This document shows positions 8,901-16,738 of a stretch of DNA of 64,000 bases, piece after piece. The translations under genes and the position numbers were made by a program. Source of the stretch: Streptomyces sp. CNQ-509. GTDB taxonomy: Bacteria; Actinomycetota; Actinomycetes; Streptomycetales; Streptomycetaceae. How positions within the stretch are numbered: position 1 is the first letter of the stretch; each line of letters begins with the position of its first letter. The stretch covers positions 6,999,447 through 7,063,446 of the forward strand of contig NZ_CP011492.1 in assembly GCF_001011035.1 (NCBI RefSeq), read 5' to 3'. The notes under the pieces are model-generated. The model was not told the DNA's origin. It searched no databases and saw only the letters and a list, made by a program, of their open reading frames with translations.

Positions 8901-9911
8901 ATGACAGACGTGCCGCGCCGGCAGCCCACGCTCGACGAAGTGGCCGAGCGCGCCGGCGTCTCCCGCTCGGCCGCCTCGCGGGTCCTCAACAACGCGCCCC
9001 ACGTCAGCCCGGCGAAGCGTGCGGCGGTCCTGCGGGCCATCAGGGAACTCGACTACGTGCCGAACACGACGGCGCGGGCGCTGGCCACCCGCCAGAGAGG
9101 CGCGGTCGCTCTCGTCATCTCGGGCGAGGCTCCGTCGATCTTCGCGGACCCGTTCTTCGCGAAGGTGATCGTCGGAGCTTCCGGCGCCCTGGAGGGGGCC
9201 GACCTGCATCTGATGCTGTGCCTCGCGGCAAGCGAGCGCAGCCGGGGGCGGCTCGCGGGACTCCTGCGCGCCCGGGGCGTCGACGGCGCCATGTTCATGG
9301 CCGTCCGGGAGAACGACCCCGTGCTCCACCTCGCCCGGGAGGCGGAGGTCCCCGTCGTCTTCGGCGGGCGCCCGGCGGGATTCGATCCGCCGAGGTACGT
9401 GGACGTCGACAACGCCGGTGGCGCCCGCGAGGCCACGGAGCACCTGCTCGCCCGCGGCCGGAGGCGGGTGGGCATGATCTGCGGATTGCCGGACACCGAG
9501 GCGAGCCGTGCGCGTCACCGCGGCTACCGGGAGGCCATGATCCTCGCAGGGCTGCGGCCTCTCCCACCGGAGTACGGGGACTTCACCGAACCCAGCGGCG
9601 CCGCCGCCATGGCGACGCTGCTGAAGCGGCAGCCGGAGCTGGACGGGGTGTTCGCCGCCAACGACAACATGGCGGCCGGCGCGCTGCGCACGCTGCGCGG
9701 CTCGGGCCGTGCGGTGCCCGCCGACGTCGCGGTCGTGGGATTCGACGACCTGGACATCGCACGGATCGCCGAACCGTCGCTGACCACGGTCCACCAGCCC
9801 ATCGAAGCCCTGGGCAACGAGATGGCGCGCATGCTCGCCGGGCTCATCGCGGGTGAGGACCCCAGCTCCCTGATCCTCCCCACCCACCTCGTCGCACGCT
9901 CCAGCACGTGA
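8901..9911 (+). CDS. LacI-family transcriptional regulator, CebR-like
   Basis: 336 aa from the ATG at 8901, chosen because the helix-turn-helix (PTLDEVAERAGVSRSAASRVLN) then starts near residue 8, as in the family, and GGAGAGG lies upstream. The frame is open for a further 106 codons upstream without coding character. The hinge helix (ARALATRQRGAVALV) is followed by a periplasmic-binding-protein-like sugar sensor (FAANDNMAAGALRTLR, VVGFDDLDIARIAEPSLTTV). It probably represses the divergent cellulase and itself from the two palindromes at 8704 and 8838, released by cello-oligosaccharide. It is not necessarily the organism's main CebR, since no cebEFG transporter is next to it. Confidence 0.85.
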   Translation: MTDVPRRQPTLDEVAERAGVSRSAASRVLNNAPHVSPAKRAAVLRAIRELDYVPNTTARALATRQRGAVALVISGEAPSIFADPFFAKVIVGASGALEGADLHLMLCLAASERSRGRLAGLLRARGVDGAMFMAVRENDPVLHLAREAEVPVVFGGRPAGFDPPRYVDVDNAGGAREATEHLLARGRRRVGMICGLPDTEASRARHRGYREAMILAGLRPLPPEYGDFTEPSGAAAMATLLKRQPELDGVFAANDNMAAGALRTLRGSGRAVPADVAVVGFDDLDIARIAEPSLTTVHQPIEALGNEMARMLAGLIAGEDPSSLILPTHLVARSST

Positions 9912-9926
9912 ACTGCGCGGGCTGTT

Positions 9927-9937
9927 CGAAATTTTCG
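9927..9937. promoter_or_regulatory. CGAAA-N-TTTCG operator upstream of the xylanase
   Basis: This is a perfect CGAAA-N-TTTCG palindrome. Elements of this form precede Streptomyces xylanase and xylosidase genes and are targets of a LacI-family xylan repressor (XlnR/BxlR type). It lies upstream of the promoter candidate at 9971. Confidence 0.7.
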
Positions 9938-9970
9938 AGCCGTTAACGGAAACTTTTTCTGCGAAGAGTG

Positions 9971-9999
9971 TTGACGACCCACGCCCACCCCTCAATCAT
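9971..9999 (+). promoter_or_regulatory. Candidate promoter of the xylanase operon
   Basis: TTGACG at 9971-9976 is followed after 17 nt by AATCAT at 9994-9999, a plausible vegetative -35/-10 pair. Inverted CCCCTCA/TGAGGGG arms (9988-9994 and 10007-10013) overlap the -10. The two CGAAA-type palindromes flank it at 9927 and 10023, an arrangement suited to repression. Confidence 0.5.
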
Positions 10000-10022
10000 C
10001 CTCGTCTGAGGGGCTGACCATA

Positions 10023-10038
10023 GTTCGAGATTTCGAAC
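10023..10038. promoter_or_regulatory. Second xylan-type operator
   Basis: GTTCGAGATTTCGAAC is a 16-bp palindrome broken only by one central pair. Its core matches the CGAA/TTCG element at 9927. It lies just downstream of the promoter candidate. Confidence 0.6.
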
Positions 10039-10210
10039 CTACAGATTCCCCCGCACTGCGGCACGACAGATCCGCGCACCACAGCACCAGTGCCACCCCG
10101 TTTCATCCCGGTGAGGTTCGCACGAGTGCGTCCTGGCTCTTCGCACCGTCGGAGAGGTACGCGGCGCCGCGTGGCGGCCTCCCGGCCTCTTCTACCTTGG
10201 AGGCACAGTC

Positions 10211-11641
10211 ATGGGCTCGTATGCCCTTCCCAGACCCGTCGTTCGCCGGAAGCTCCGCGGTGTGCTGCTGGCGTTGGTCGTCTGCGTCCTCGGCGCGGTC
10301 GGCACGCTGGCCGCGCCGCCGCCCGCGCACGCCGCGGAGAGCACGCTCGGCGCCGCGGCGGCGCAGAGCGGCCGCTACTTCGGCACCGCCATCGCCTCGG
10401 GCAGGCTGGGCGACTCGGCGTACACGTCGATCGCGAGCCGCGAGTTCAACTCGGTGACGGCCGAGAACGAGATGAAGATCGACGCCACCGAGCCGCAGCG
10501 GGGCCAGTTCAACTTCAGCGCCGGTGACCGCGTCTACAACTGGGCGGTGCAGAACGGCAAGGAGGTGCGCGGCCACACCCTGGCCTGGCACGCCCAGCAG
10601 CCCGGCTGGATGCAGAGCCTCAGCGGCAACGACCTGCGCCAGGCGATGATCGGCCACATCAACGGCGTGATGGGCCACTACAAGGGCAAGATCACCCAGT
10701 GGGACGTCGTGAACGAGGCGTTCGCCGACGGCAGTTCGGGCGCACGGCGCGACTCCAACCTCCAGCGCACCGGCAACGACTGGATCGAGGTCGCTTTCCG
10801 CACCGCGCGCGCCGCCGACCCGGCCGCCAAGCTCTGCTACAACGACTACAACATCGAGAACTGGACCTGGGCCAAGACCCAGGCCGTGTACGCCATGGTG
10901 CGGGACTTCAAGCAGCGCGGCGTGCCGATCGACTGCGTCGGCTTCCAGTCGCACTTCAACAGCGGCAGCCCGTACAACAGCAACTTCCGCACCACCCTGC
11001 AGAGCTTCGCCGCCCTCGGCGTCGACGTGGCCATCACCGAACTCGACATCCAGGGTGCCTCGCCCACGACGTACGCCAACGTGACCAACGACTGCCTGGC
11101 CGTCCCGCGCTGCCTGGGCATCACCGTCTGGGGTGTGCGCGACACCGACTCCTGGCGGGCACAGGACACGCCGCTGCTCTTCAACGGCGACGGCAGCAAG
11201 AAGCCGGCCTACACCGCCGTCCTCAACGCGCTCAACGGCGGCTCCACCACACCGCCGGGGGATTCCGGGCAGATCAAGGGCGTCGCTTCCGGCCGCTGCC
11301 TTGACGTGCCGAACGCCAGCACGTCCGACGGCACCCAGGTCCACCTGTGGGACTGCCACAGCGGCACCAATCAGCAGTGGGCCGCCACCGACGCCGGCGA
11401 GCTGCGGGTCTACGGCAACAAGTGCCTGGACGCGGCCGGCACCGGCAACGGCGCCAGAGTCCAGATCTATAGCTGCTGGGGCGGCGACAACCAGAAATGG
11501 CGCCTCAACTCCGACGGATCCATCGTCGGCGTCCAGTCCGGCCTCTGCCTCGACGCCGCCGGAGCCGGCACCGCCAACGGCACCCTGATCCAGCTCTATT
11601 CCTGCTCGAACGGCAGCAACCAGCGCTGGACCCTCACCTGA
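10211..11641 (+). CDS. GH10 endo-beta-1,4-xylanase with C-terminal CBM13
   Basis: 476 aa, secreted through a Sec-type signal (hydrophobic run to AHAA at about residue 42). The GH10 barrel shows the acid/base Glu169 in QWDVVNEA and the nucleophile Glu277 in AITELDI, plus the substrate-binding blocks TAENEMK and GHTLAWH. From about residue 355 a ricin-type beta-trefoil has three CLD...QxW repeats, as in the major Streptomyces xylanase XlnA. GGAGG lies 8 nt before the ATG. It starts an apparent two-gene operon with the esterase 29 nt downstream. Two CGAAA-type palindromes upstream suggest xylan-specific repression. Confidence 0.96.
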   Translation: MGSYALPRPVVRRKLRGVLLALVVCVLGAVGTLAAPPPAHAAESTLGAAAAQSGRYFGTAIASGRLGDSAYTSIASREFNSVTAENEMKIDATEPQRGQFNFSAGDRVYNWAVQNGKEVRGHTLAWHAQQPGWMQSLSGNDLRQAMIGHINGVMGHYKGKITQWDVVNEAFADGSSGARRDSNLQRTGNDWIEVAFRTARAADPAAKLCYNDYNIENWTWAKTQAVYAMVRDFKQRGVPIDCVGFQSHFNSGSPYNSNFRTTLQSFAALGVDVAITELDIQGASPTTYANVTNDCLAVPRCLGITVWGVRDTDSWRAQDTPLLFNGDGSKKPAYTAVLNALNGGSTTPPGDSGQIKGVASGRCLDVPNASTSDGTQVHLWDCHSGTNQQWAATDAGELRVYGNKCLDAAGTGNGARVQIYSCWGGDNQKWRLNSDGSIVGVQSGLCLDAAGAGTANGTLIQLYSCSNGSNQRWTLT

Positions 11642-11670
11642 GCGGATCTGTCGAACGAAAGGGTGAATCG

Positions 11671-13044
11671 ATGAAGACCTACGGTGCTGTTTCCTCCGCC
11701 CCTCCACGAAGACATCGCTGGTGGTCCCGGATCGCCGCCGTGGTGGCGGCGGCCCTCGCGATCGGCATGCTCGCCGTGGTGAATCCGGCGCCCGCCGCGG
11801 CGGCGACGGTGGACACCAACGCCTGGTACGTCCTGGTCAATCGCACCAGCGGCAAGGCGCTCGACGTCTCCGGCGTGTCCACCGCCGACGGCGCGCGGGT
11901 CAGCCAGTGGACGCGCCACGACGGGGCCAACCAGCAGTGGCAGTTCGTGGACTCCGGCGGCGGCTTCTACCGGCTCAAGGCCCGGCACTCCGGGAAGGTC
12001 CTCGACGTGTCCGGCGCCTCGACCGCCGACGGTGCCGCGATCCAGCAGTGGGCCGACCACAACGGGGCCAACCAGCAGTTCCGCCTGGCCGACTCCGACG
12101 CGGGCCACGTCCGGCTCATCAACCGCAACAGCGGCAAGGCGGTGGAGGTGCAGGACGGCTCCACCGCCGATGGCGCCAACGTCGTCCAGTACGCCGACTG
12201 GGGCGGTGCCAACCAGCAATGGCAGATGGTCAAGCTCTCCTCCGACGGCGGCGGGGGCGGATGCGGCAGCCCTCCGACCCTGACGAGCGGTACGCACACG
12301 ATTCAGAGCGGCGGCAAGAGCCGCAGCTTCATCCTCAGGGTCCCCGCCAACTATGACAACAGCCACCCCTACCGGCTGATCTTCGCGTTCCACTGGCGGG
12401 GCGGAACCGCCGGCGAGGTCGCCTCGGGCGGAACCAGCGGGACCGCCTGGTCCTACTACGGCCAGCAGGAACAGTCGAACAACAGCGCCATCCTGGTCGC
12501 CCCCCAGGGCCTCGGAAACGGCTGGGCCAATTCGGGCGGTGAGGACGTCACCTTCGTCGACGACATGATCCGTCTGATCGAGGGCGACCTCTGTGTCAAC
12601 ACGGCACAGCGATTCGCCACCGGATTCAGTTGGGGCGGCGGCATGAGCTACGCGCTCGCCTGCAGCCGGGCGAACGTCTTCCGGGCCGTCGCGGTCATCT
12701 CCGGCGCCCAGATCAGCGGATGCAGCGGCGGCACCCAGCCCATCGCCTACTTCGGAATCCACGGCATCAGCGACTCCGTCCTCAACATCGCGCAAGGACG
12801 GTCCCTGCGCGACAAATTCGTCGGCAACAACGGCTGCACCCCCCAGAGCCCGCGTGAGCCCGCCCCGGGCAGCCGGACGCACATCACCACCACCTACACG
12901 GGCTGCCGTGCCGGGTACCCGGTCCAATGGGCCGCGTTCGACGGCGGCCACATCCCCGGTCCGGTCGACGGCTCCCCCAACGAAAGCGGCGTCACCACCT
13001 GGACCAAGGCGGAGATCTGGAGGTTCTTCGCACAGTTCCAGTGA
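11671..13044 (+). CDS. Secreted lectin-esterase: ricin domain plus CE1/feruloyl-esterase-like hydrolase
   Basis: 457 aa from the ATG at 11671 (AAAGGG upstream). After a signal peptide ending near APAAAA (about residue 45) comes a beta-trefoil with three GKALDVSG-like repeats (about 50-190), then a Gly linker and an alpha/beta hydrolase of the PHB-depolymerase/CE1 type. The nucleophile is Ser320 in GFSWGGG and the catalytic His is His427 in DGGHIPGP. It probably removes feruloyl or acetyl esters from arabinoxylan while anchored by the lectin. It follows the GH10 gene by 29 nt, so the operon pairs backbone cleavage with side-chain de-esterification. The acyl specificity is not readable. Confidence 0.87.
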   Translation: MKTYGAVSSAPPRRHRWWSRIAAVVAAALAIGMLAVVNPAPAAAATVDTNAWYVLVNRTSGKALDVSGVSTADGARVSQWTRHDGANQQWQFVDSGGGFYRLKARHSGKVLDVSGASTADGAAIQQWADHNGANQQFRLADSDAGHVRLINRNSGKAVEVQDGSTADGANVVQYADWGGANQQWQMVKLSSDGGGGGCGSPPTLTSGTHTIQSGGKSRSFILRVPANYDNSHPYRLIFAFHWRGGTAGEVASGGTSGTAWSYYGQQEQSNNSAILVAPQGLGNGWANSGGEDVTFVDDMIRLIEGDLCVNTAQRFATGFSWGGGMSYALACSRANVFRAVAVISGAQISGCSGGTQPIAYFGIHGISDSVLNIAQGRSLRDKFVGNNGCTPQSPREPAPGSRTHITTTYTGCRAGYPVQWAAFDGGHIPGPVDGSPNESGVTTWTKAEIWRFFAQFQ

Positions 13045-13063
13045 CACGCCCGCACCACGGAGT

Positions 13064-13086
13064 GGAGCCGGGACGATCCCGGCTCC
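13064..13086 (+). terminator. Terminator of the xylanase-esterase operon
   Basis: A 10-bp perfect stem (13064-13073 with 13077-13086) with a 3-nt loop begins 20 nt after the esterase stop. Confidence 0.7.
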
Positions 13087-13134
13087 GCTCCGCCGGCGTC
13101 CGTCCCGGCCGCGTCCGGGCCGGAGGGGTTCCGG

Positions 13135-13555
13135 ATGCGACCAGGGATGTACGGCCCGCCCGCGTACAGTCGGCTCCTCGCCTTCGCGGTCGCCGCGCTC
13201 GGCGGGGCACCGCAGGTGTCGGTCTGCGTCGCCCTCACCGGCTACACCATCGCGGCGACGACGGAGTACGCGTTCTGGTGGGTGCCCCCCGGTGCCGCCG
13301 GCCTGCTGAGGGCCGCCGGGGTCGGCATCGGACGTTTCTCCCCGGGCTGGCCGGCCGTGCTCGTCGCCAACGTCGCGATCGTCTGCGCCGGCTGGTTCGC
13401 CGGTCTCGCCGTCCGGGAGCGCCGGAAAAGGATCACCGCCGCCGCGGAACCGAGGTCCTGCGCCACGAGGACGCCGTCGACCCCGCGCTCACTCCCACCC
13501 CCGGGCTGGCCGACACGGCCGCGCTGGCCGACCAGATCCGCGGCGCCGGCGCAAG
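13135..13555 (+). pseudogene. Sensor histidine kinase remnant (membrane part joined to a catalytic fragment)
   Basis: From an ATG preceded by GGAGGGG, one frame gives about 100 residues of membrane-spanning sequence (VALTGYTIAATTEYAF, VLANVAIVCAGWFAGL, then RERRKR). This reads like the N-terminal sensor of a Streptomyces histidine kinase. At about 13443 the sense continues in another frame as EVLRHEDAVDPALTPTPGLADTA, the segment that normally lies between the dimerisation and ATPase domains of such kinases. The phosphoacceptor helix and most of the ATPase domain are missing. An internal deletion plus frameshift is the simplest reading. Confidence 0.6.
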
Positions 13556-13556
13556 C

Positions 13557-14005
13557 CGTGGACCCCGCCGTCGCCGGTCGGGGAGCCGTCGGCGGACGGG
13601 GCGGCGGAGGCCCCGAGCGTGGCCACGGTGGAGCAGGACGGCCGCGAGTACGTCGTGGTGTGGGCCCACGGCATGGAGGGCAAGGACGAGTTGCACGACG
13701 GCAAGGAGGTCGTGCGGCTGGCGGTCTTCCCCGCGGACGGCTCCGGCGACGGGACGGCGCCCGCGCGGCAGGTCTCCGTGCCGGTGGACGCCCCGTCAGG
13801 GGTGCAGGTGCGCGACGGCGGTGACGGGGCGCTGGTCACCTGGGACCCCGTCGGCTCGGACACCTACGGCGTGTCCGTGAACCTGGCGACCGGCGAGCGC
13901 ACCGCGTTCGGCTACGAGGACCTGGACATGCCGCAGTACGGCCCGGCGTCGTGCATCGGCGGCGGAAAGGTCGTCGGGGCGGGCGGCAGCGGTCCCGTGG
14001 TGCGG
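13557..14005 (+). pseudogene. Fragment of a propeller-like secreted protein
   Basis: In a third frame, natural-looking sequence runs from KPWTPPSPVGEPSADGAAE through VEQDGREYVVVWAHGMEGKD to GGGKVVGAGGSGPVV. It has strand-rich, propeller-like character and no domain I can name with certainty. It has no start and no end of its own. It begins where the kinase remnant stops and ends where the GH95 tail begins. It looks like a gene truncated at both sides by deletions. Confidence 0.5.
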
Positions 14006-14405
14006 GCAGAGCACCCTTCCCAACCTCTGGGACACGCATCCGCCGTACCAGATCGACGGCAACTTCGGCGCCACTGCCGGGATCGCCGAAATGCTGCTGC
14101 AGAGCCACCTCGGCACGATCGACGTCCTGCCGGCGCTGCCGGGCGCCTGGGAGGACGGCAGCGTGGACGGGCTGAAGGCCCGGGGCGCGTTCACGGTGGG
14201 TGCGACGTGGCGCGCGGGCGACCCGACGGAGATCCGGCTCACCTCGGCCAAGGGCGGGAAAGCGGTGCTCCGGCACGAGGCGTTCCGCGGAGAGGTCCGG
14301 GTCTACCGCGACAACGGCCGGCCCGCCGGCTTCTCCACCGACGGCGACGCCCTCAGGCTGCCGACCAGAGCGGGGGTGACGTACCGCATCGTCCCGCAGG
14401 GCTGA
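14005..14405 (+). pseudogene. GH95 alpha-L-fucosidase C-terminal remnant
   Basis: The frame reads TLPNLWDTHPPYQIDGNFGA, then TAGIAEMLLQSH, LPALPGAW and GSVDGLKARG, ending in a beta-sandwich of about 70 residues before the stop at 14405. This is the unmistakable C-terminal part of GH95 alpha-L-fucosidases. Only about 130 of the usual 750-800 residues remain, without start codon or catalytic half. It supports a former hemicellulose side-chain gene at this site that has been mostly lost. Confidence 0.82.
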
Positions 14406-14456
14406 TCGACGCCACCGGCTGCGTCCCGGCCCGGGAGCCGACTGCCCCGGGCGGGG

Positions 14457-16301
14457 CTAGCCGAGGGTGCGGTCGAGGTTGAAGGCGGCGCTGATGAGGG
14501 CGAGGTGGGTGAACGCCTGGGGGAAGTTTCCGAGTTGCTCCCCGGTGTGGCCGATCTCCTCGGCGTAGAGGCCGAGGTGGTTGGCGTACGTGAGCATCTT
14601 CTCGAACGCGAGCCGGCCCTCGTCGACGCGGCCCGCCCGGGTCAGCGCTTCGACGTACCAGAACGAGCAGATCGAGAAGGTCCCCTCCTCGCCGGGCAGA
14701 CCGTCCGCGCTGCTCTGCGGGTCGTAGCGGTAGACCAGCGAGTCGGAGACCAGGTCCTCGCCCAGGGCGTCGAGGGTGGCGAGCCACTTCGGGTCGGTGG
14801 GGGAGACGAACTTCGCCAGGGGCATCATCAGGAGGGATGCGTCGAGGAGGTGGCTGTCCTCGAACTGGACGAAGGCGCTCCGTTCGGTGGACCAGCCGTG
14901 GCGCATGATCCGGCGGTAGATGTCGTCCCGGGACCGTCCCCACCGGACCAGGTCGGCGGGGAGTCCGCGGTGCCGGGCCATGCGCATGGCCCGTTCGATC
15001 GCCACCCAGCACATCAGCCGCGAGTAGAGGAAGTTCCTGGATCCGCCGCGGGTCTCCCAGATGCCCCGGTCGGGCTGGTCCCAGTGGGCGCACACCCAGT
15101 CGACGAGTGCGCTGATGCCGTCCCAGTAGGCGCTGGAGACGGGCTGCCCCCACTTGTCGTAGAGGTAGAGGGAGTCGACGAGCGCTCCGTAGATGTCCAG
15201 TTGCAGTTGGCTGACGGCGCCGTTGCCGACGCGCACGGGTGCCGAGCCCCGGTAGCCCTCCAGGTGCGGAAGTTCCCGTTCGGGCAGGTCGTGGCGCCCG
15301 TCGATGCCGTACATGATCTGCAGTGGGCCGGCGGCGCCGGCCGCTTCGAGGCGGACGTGCTCGGAGAGGAATCCCATGAACGCCTGGGCCTCGTCGGTGA
15401 AGCCGAGCCTGAGCAGCGCGTACACGCAGAAGGCCGCGTCACGGATCCATACGTAGCGGTAGTCCCAGTTGCGCTGTCCGCCGATGTGCTCGGGCAGGGA
15501 GGTGGTCGGCGCGGCGATGATGGCGCCGGTCGGGGCGTAGGTCAGGAGCTTCAGAGTGAGGGCGGAGCGGTGCACGACCTCCCGCCAGCGGCCCCGGTAG
15601 CGGGACTGGGACAGCCACCGCCGCCAGTAGCCGACGGTGGCGTTGAACTGCTCCTCCGCCTCGGCCTCGGGGCAGTGGCGGGGCCGGACGTCGCCGCCGA
15701 CCCGGTCGAGCGCGAAGACAGCCGACTGGCCTTCGCGCAGCTTGAACAGCGACCAGGCATCCTGGCCCGACACCTCTACCGGCACGCTCGACGTCAGCGC
15801 GAGGGTCAGTGAGGGTGACGCGAAGACCACCTGGCGGTCCTGAACGCGCACGGTGTGCGGCTCCGTCCCGTACGCGAAGCGGGGTGCCACGCGGGCGCGG
15901 AAGGGCAGCGATCCGCGGACACACACCACGCGCCGGATCAGCCGGTGCCGGTCGGCCTCGCGTGAATCGTCCGTGATCGGCATGAAGTCCTGGATCTCCC
16001 CCACCCCGTCGTCGGCGGAGAAGCGGGTGATCAGCACATTGGTATCGGGGAAGTAGAACTGCTTCGTGCGTGTCGGGACGTCCGCGGCAAGTTCGAAGGA
16101 CCCGCCCCGCTCGGCGTCGAGGAGTGAGGCGAACACACTGGGAGCATCGAAGCGCGGGCAGCAGTACCAGTCGATCGTGCCGTTCGTGCCCACCAGCGCC
16201 GCGCTGCGCAGATCACCGATGAGACCGTGCTCGGCGACCGGAAGATAGCGGGGCGCATGCACGTCGGACTGTCCCCCGGGCGCTTCGGCTTCACGCGTCA
16301 T
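14457..16301 (-). CDS. GH15 family glucoamylase/trehalase-like enzyme
   Basis: 614 aa from the ATG at 16301, chosen over an upstream in-frame start because GGGAGG lies 7 nt before it. No signal peptide, so cytoplasmic. An N-terminal beta-sandwich (about 15-230, starting with YLPVAEHGLIGDLRSAALVG) precedes the (alpha/alpha)6 barrel. The catalytic acid is Glu416 in GIWETRGG and the base is Glu588 in HTGEQLGNFPQA. RNWDYRYVWIRDA is the family hallmark. Bacterial members with this layout include trehalases and glucoamylases, so it may act on trehalose or short alpha-glucans. It is monocistronic and convergent with the GH95 remnant. Confidence 0.88.
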   Translation of the reverse strand: MTREAEAPGGQSDVHAPRYLPVAEHGLIGDLRSAALVGTNGTIDWYCCPRFDAPSVFASLLDAERGGSFELAADVPTRTKQFYFPDTNVLITRFSADDGVGEIQDFMPITDDSREADRHRLIRRVVCVRGSLPFRARVAPRFAYGTEPHTVRVQDRQVVFASPSLTLALTSSVPVEVSGQDAWSLFKLREGQSAVFALDRVGGDVRPRHCPEAEAEEQFNATVGYWRRWLSQSRYRGRWREVVHRSALTLKLLTYAPTGAIIAAPTTSLPEHIGGQRNWDYRYVWIRDAAFCVYALLRLGFTDEAQAFMGFLSEHVRLEAAGAAGPLQIMYGIDGRHDLPERELPHLEGYRGSAPVRVGNGAVSQLQLDIYGALVDSLYLYDKWGQPVSSAYWDGISALVDWVCAHWDQPDRGIWETRGGSRNFLYSRLMCWVAIERAMRMARHRGLPADLVRWGRSRDDIYRRIMRHGWSTERSAFVQFEDSHLLDASLLMMPLAKFVSPTDPKWLATLDALGEDLVSDSLVYRYDPQSSADGLPGEEGTFSICSFWYVEALTRAGRVDEGRLAFEKMLTYANHLGLYAEEIGHTGEQLGNFPQAFTHLALISAAFNLDRTLG

Positions 16302-16738
16302 TTCGGACCTCCCAGCAGCCACCGGGTGTCCGGATTCACCGGCACCGGCCCGGAGATGCCCCGCGCCGGGCGTTTTCACGGCGGCGGGCGGTACCCACCA
16401 CAATCGACTCACGGATTCCCGCGGTATATGACTGCAGTGCCTCTACCAACCTAATACGGTGGACAGGCGGCAGCAAACAGACACGTATGCCGATTGCCCG
16501 ATTAAGACACGCAAGATCAGACATGTTTCCCGCGCCCGACCCGCAGGATTCCGTTTGCTGACGGTGAAGTAATGAGTACCTAACGTGATCGAATCCCGGG
16601 AGCACCACTGCCGAGGCGTTTCCATACGCAAGAAATTGCGCGGGAAGTTTCGGGAAGTTGTCAACCCAGGGCTTTGCGCTCATTCGACGATTTGCTGAAG
16701 GGCCTCGCCAGGAGGCCATAGCCTTCGGAGGGCGGAGC
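16302..16738. other. 437-nt intergenic stretch with no gene seen
   Basis: Between the divergent GH15 and transposase-like genes the sequence is noticeably richer in A/T than its surroundings, especially about 16430-16680. It must carry both promoters. I could not identify terminal inverted repeats of an insertion sequence, a tRNA or a credible small ORF here. Confidence 0.5.

Noticed and set aside
13619..14482. Single 287-codon gene downstream of the esterase
   Set aside because: The frame switches sense at about 14005: natural sequence continues in another frame as GH95, so this is a junction of remnants, not one gene.
16302..16738. Insertion-sequence end or attachment site in the AT-richer gap
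   Set aside because: No terminal inverted repeats or target-site duplication could be found by eye on either side of the transposase-like gene.
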